DNA from: COE1 sp045579665
GTDB lineage: Bacteria; Bacillota; Clostridia; Lachnospirales; Lachnospiraceae
Length of the DNA: 13,815 nt
NCBI GenBank assembly: GCA_045579665.1
Contig: JAZNMO010000121.1
Location: forward strand, 1-13,815
Direction of reading: 5' to 3'
Shown: piece by piece, positions 11,789-13,815 of the stretch
How positions within the stretch are numbered: the stretch's first letter is position 1
Layout: each line of letters starts with the position of its first letter
Notes under the pieces: generated by a model
What the model was told of the DNA's origin: nothing
What the model saw: only the letters and a program-made list of their open reading frames with translations
The model's database searches: none
Made by a program: the position numbers and the translations under genes

Positions 11789-12739
11789 ATGGACCAGACA
11801 ATTAAGTACAATGAACCTTGGATTTTACAAAGGGCAGATCCATATATTTATAAGCATTCTAACGGAAAATATTATTTTACAGCATCAGTTCCAGCTTATG
11901 ATAGGATTATGCTACGTCAGGCGGACAGTTTGGAAGGACTTGCGACAGCAGAGGAGACAACAATCTGGATGAAGCACGCAAATGGCCCGATGAGTGAGCA
12001 TATTTGGGCACCGGAGCTTCACTATTTAGATGGTAAGTGGTATGTATACTTTGCCGGTGGTGAGAAGGAAGATATTTGGAAGATTCGCCCTTATGTATTG
12101 GAGTGTCAGGATGCAGACCCTATAACGGGTGAGTGGAAAGAGCTTGGTATGATGCAGTGCGCAGATGACGATGAATTTTCGTTCCGTGCTTTTTCTTTGG
12201 ATGCGACAGTATTTGAGAATGCCGGTAAGCGTTATTATGTATGGGCTGAGAAGGTTGGCGTGGGTCGACAGATTTCAAATCTTTATATAGGAGAGATGGA
12301 GACACCTTGGAAGCTTAAGACTGTACAGGTGTTGTTGACAACTCCTGACTATGATTGGGAGAGGGTAGGTTTCTGGGTAAATGAAGGACCTGCAGTAATT
12401 AAGAGAAATGGTAAGATTTTCCTTACATATTCTGCAAGTGAAACAGGTGCACCGTACTGTATGGGTATGCTTACAGCAGATGAGAACTCTGATTTATTAG
12501 ACCCATTATCATGGAAGAAGGAGAGATATCCTGTACTGGCATCAGCTCCGGAGATTGGTTTGTATGGTCCGGGACATAACTCATTTACAACGGATGCAGA
12601 GGGTAATGATATTCTCGTATATCATGCAAGAACGGAAAGCGTAATCGAGGGAGATCCGCTGTATAATCCGAATAGACATACAATGCTGATGAAGTTTGAT
12701 TGGGAAGAGGGTAGACCGGTATTTAAGTACACAAAATGA
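11789..12739 (+). CDS. GH43 alpha-L-arabinofuranosidase-type glycoside hydrolase
   Basis: The 316-residue protein folds as a five-bladed propeller of family GH43. The three catalytic acids are visible: D17 in RADPYIY (base), D138 in SLDATVF (pKa tuner) and E199 in NEGPAVI (acid). H263 in GPGHNSF occupies the usual metal-near position. Substrate-pocket segments HIWAPELHY (71-79) and YYVWAEK are typical. No signal peptide is present, so it acts on imported arabino- or xylo-oligosaccharides. GGAGG at 11777-11781 supports the start. GH43 includes arabinofuranosidases, arabinanases and beta-xylosidases. I favour arabinofuranosidase because of the domain's single-module length and the GH51 arabinofuranosidase 98 bp downstream. 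Confidence 0.88.
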   Translation: MDQTIKYNEPWILQRADPYIYKHSNGKYYFTASVPAYDRIMLRQADSLEGLATAEETTIWMKHANGPMSEHIWAPELHYLDGKWYVYFAGGEKEDIWKIRPYVLECQDADPITGEWKELGMMQCADDDEFSFRAFSLDATVFENAGKRYYVWAEKVGVGRQISNLYIGEMETPWKLKTVQVLLTTPDYDWERVGFWVNEGPAVIKRNGKIFLTYSASETGAPYCMGMLTADENSDLLDPLSWKKERYPVLASAPEIGLYGPGHNSFTTDAEGNDILVYHARTESVIEGDPLYNPNRHTMLMKFDWEEGRPVFKYTK

Positions 12740-12837
12740 TGAAAAGATAAGTGATAATGTGCTTTTTTGATAAGAATTTTGGTATGTAATATCGTATAAT
12801 GGTATTTCGAAAAGGAATATGGAAAGGCTTGGTGGAT

Positions 12838-13815
12838 ATGGCAAAATTATTTATTAATGAGAAGAATATGAAGGGACATATTAATGCTGAGATTTACGGT
12901 AATTTCGCAGAGCATCTTGGAAGATGTATCTATGAGGGGCTTTATGTTGGTGAAAATTCAGAGATTCCGAATACCAACGGTATGAGAAATGACGTAGTGG
13001 CAGCATTGAGAGAGATGAAGCTTCCTGTACTTCGTTGGCCGGGTGGATGCTTTGCTGATGAGTATCACTGGAAGGATGGTATTGGTCCTAAGGAAACCAG
13101 AAAGAAAATGGTTAATACACATTGGGGTGGTGTAACAGAGGACAATAGCTTTGGTACACATGAGTTCTTTGAGCTTTGTGAGCAGATTGGCTGTAAGACA
13201 TACATCAATGGTAATGTTGGTAGCGGCACGGTTCAAGAAATGTCTGAATGGGTTGAGTATATGACTTTTGATGGTGTTTCACCTATGGCAGAGCTTCGTA
13301 AGAAAAATGGTCATGAGAAGGCATGGAAGGTAGATTACTTTGGCGTTGGTAATGAGAACTGGGGCTGCGGTGGTAATATGACACCTTCCTACTATGCTAA
13401 TCTTTACAGAAGATATCAGACATATGTTAGAAATTATGATGCTAAGAATCCTATTTTCAAGGTTTGTGGCGGACCGAATGTAGATGATACTTATTGGACA
13501 GAAGAGGTTATGAAGACTTGCTATGAGAATGCTCCTAAGGCTTTACATGGTTTTATGGATGGTCTTTCATTGCATTATTATGTACATCCGGAGGGATGGG
13601 AAATCAAGGGAAGTTCTACTGACTTTGATGAGAAGGTTTGGTATAAGACGCTTGCTAAGGCTTTGTATATTGAGACATTAATTAATCATCATTCTACAAT
13701 TATGGATAAGTATGACCCTGAGAAGAAGATTGGTTTGATTTGTGATGAGTGGGGAACATGGTTTACATGTGAGCCGGGTACCAATCCGGGATTTTTATAT
13801 CAGCAGAGTACAATG
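12838..13815 (+). CDS. GH51 alpha-L-arabinofuranosidase (C-terminus beyond the window)
   Basis: The reading frame is open for 326 codons to the window edge; family members have about 500 residues, so roughly a third is missing. It begins MAKLFINEKN and shows IYGNFAEHLGRCIYEGL (19-35), LRWPGGCFADEYHWKD (65-80), the acid/base E173 in GVGNENWGCGG and the nucleophile E304 in ICDEWGTW. These are the defining features of GH51, which removes terminal alpha-L-arabinofuranosyl groups with retention. There is no signal peptide, so the enzyme is intracellular. GGTGG (12831-12835) precedes the ATG. No convincing terminator lies between it and the GH43 gene, so the two may be co-transcribed. A TATAAT at 12795-12800 without a proper -35 is a weak alternative promoter. 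Confidence 0.93.
   Translation, partial: MAKLFINEKNMKGHINAEIYGNFAEHLGRCIYEGLYVGENSEIPNTNGMRNDVVAALREMKLPVLRWPGGCFADEYHWKDGIGPKETRKKMVNTHWGGVTEDNSFGTHEFFELCEQIGCKTYINGNVGSGTVQEMSEWVEYMTFDGVSPMAELRKKNGHEKAWKVDYFGVGNENWGCGGNMTPSYYANLYRRYQTYVRNYDAKNPIFKVCGGPNVDDTYWTEEVMKTCYENAPKALHGFMDGLSLHYYVHPEGWEIKGSSTDFDEKVWYKTLAKALYIETLINHHSTIMDKYDPEKKIGLICDEWGTWFTCEPGTNPGFLYQQSTM

Noticed and set aside
11775..11972. Plus-strand frame overlapping the start of the GH43 gene
   Set aside because: Its start uses the GH43 ribosome binding site region and the GH43 frame carries the catalytic D17; this is an out-of-frame shadow.
12740..12837. Separate promoter and terminator between the GH43 and GH51 genes
   Set aside because: The T-run at about 12763-12768 has no hairpin, and the TATAAT at 12795 has no -35 at a proper distance, so I did not call either.
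1..13815. CRISPR arrays or toxin-antitoxin pairs
   Set aside because: No regular array of repeats of 24-40 bases was found. The small XRE gene is alone, with no adjacent toxin-like partner in the same operon.

Overview
The window looks like chromosomal DNA of a low-GC, Gram-positive anaerobe, most likely a gut or rumen member of the Lachnospiraceae or a close relative. The reasons are A+T-rich coding sequence, AAGGAGG-type ribosome binding sites, textbook TTGACN-17-TATAAT promoters, the non-mevalonate gene ispE next to an FCD-type GntR regulator, and a plant-arabinan hydrolase pair at the right end. No 16S or marker gene is present, so the assignment is an inference from gene content.

Region 1 (about 1-5300) is the right-hand part of an integrated mobile element. 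Its left end lies outside the window. A tight run of plus-strand genes encodes a phage late-regulator-like protein (N-terminus apparently frameshifted), a terminase-small-subunit-like protein, an unknown Cys-containing protein, a family 2 glycosyltransferase and a small unknown protein, closed by a hairpin terminator at 2722-2756. No large terminase or structural gene follows the small-terminase-like gene, so this is a decayed prophage, a phage satellite or an exapted module. Next come a small divergent XRE regulator, a tyrosine integrase with a structured 5' leader, a membrane-protein cargo gene with its own promoter, and a cluster of TGACCCCAAT repeats that look like integrase arm sites.

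Region 2 (about 5327-7960) is housekeeping chromosome: a consensus promoter, a compact three-way-junction RNA leader, ispE, a GntR/FCD regulator, a small membrane-anchored protein and a DUF1934 beta-barrel protein. The element appears to end just upstream of the ispE promoter, so integration may have placed or altered that promoter.

Region 3 (about 7961-9400) holds an IS91-family (HUH, two-tyrosine) transposase on the minus strand, flanked by hairpins.

Region 4 (about 9449-11636) starts with a strong promoter and a short leader that can form two mutually exclusive structures: a hairpin plus a 13-bp intrinsic terminator, or a 15-bp antiterminator. This is the architecture of a riboswitch or other attenuator, and I do not recognise its class. 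It precedes a secreted protein with cell-wall-binding repeats and a transglutaminase-like domain, and then a lipoprotein.

Region 5 (about 11692-13815) carries a promoter overlapped by a catabolite-repression-like operator, a GH43 arabinofuranosidase-type enzyme and a GH51 alpha-L-arabinofuranosidase cut by the window end. Together they would release L-arabinose from plant arabinan or arabinoxylan oligosaccharides.

The best candidates for something undescribed are the attenuator at 9484-9577, the three-way-junction RNA at 5380-5499, and the terminase/glycosyltransferase module with its frameshifted regulator.
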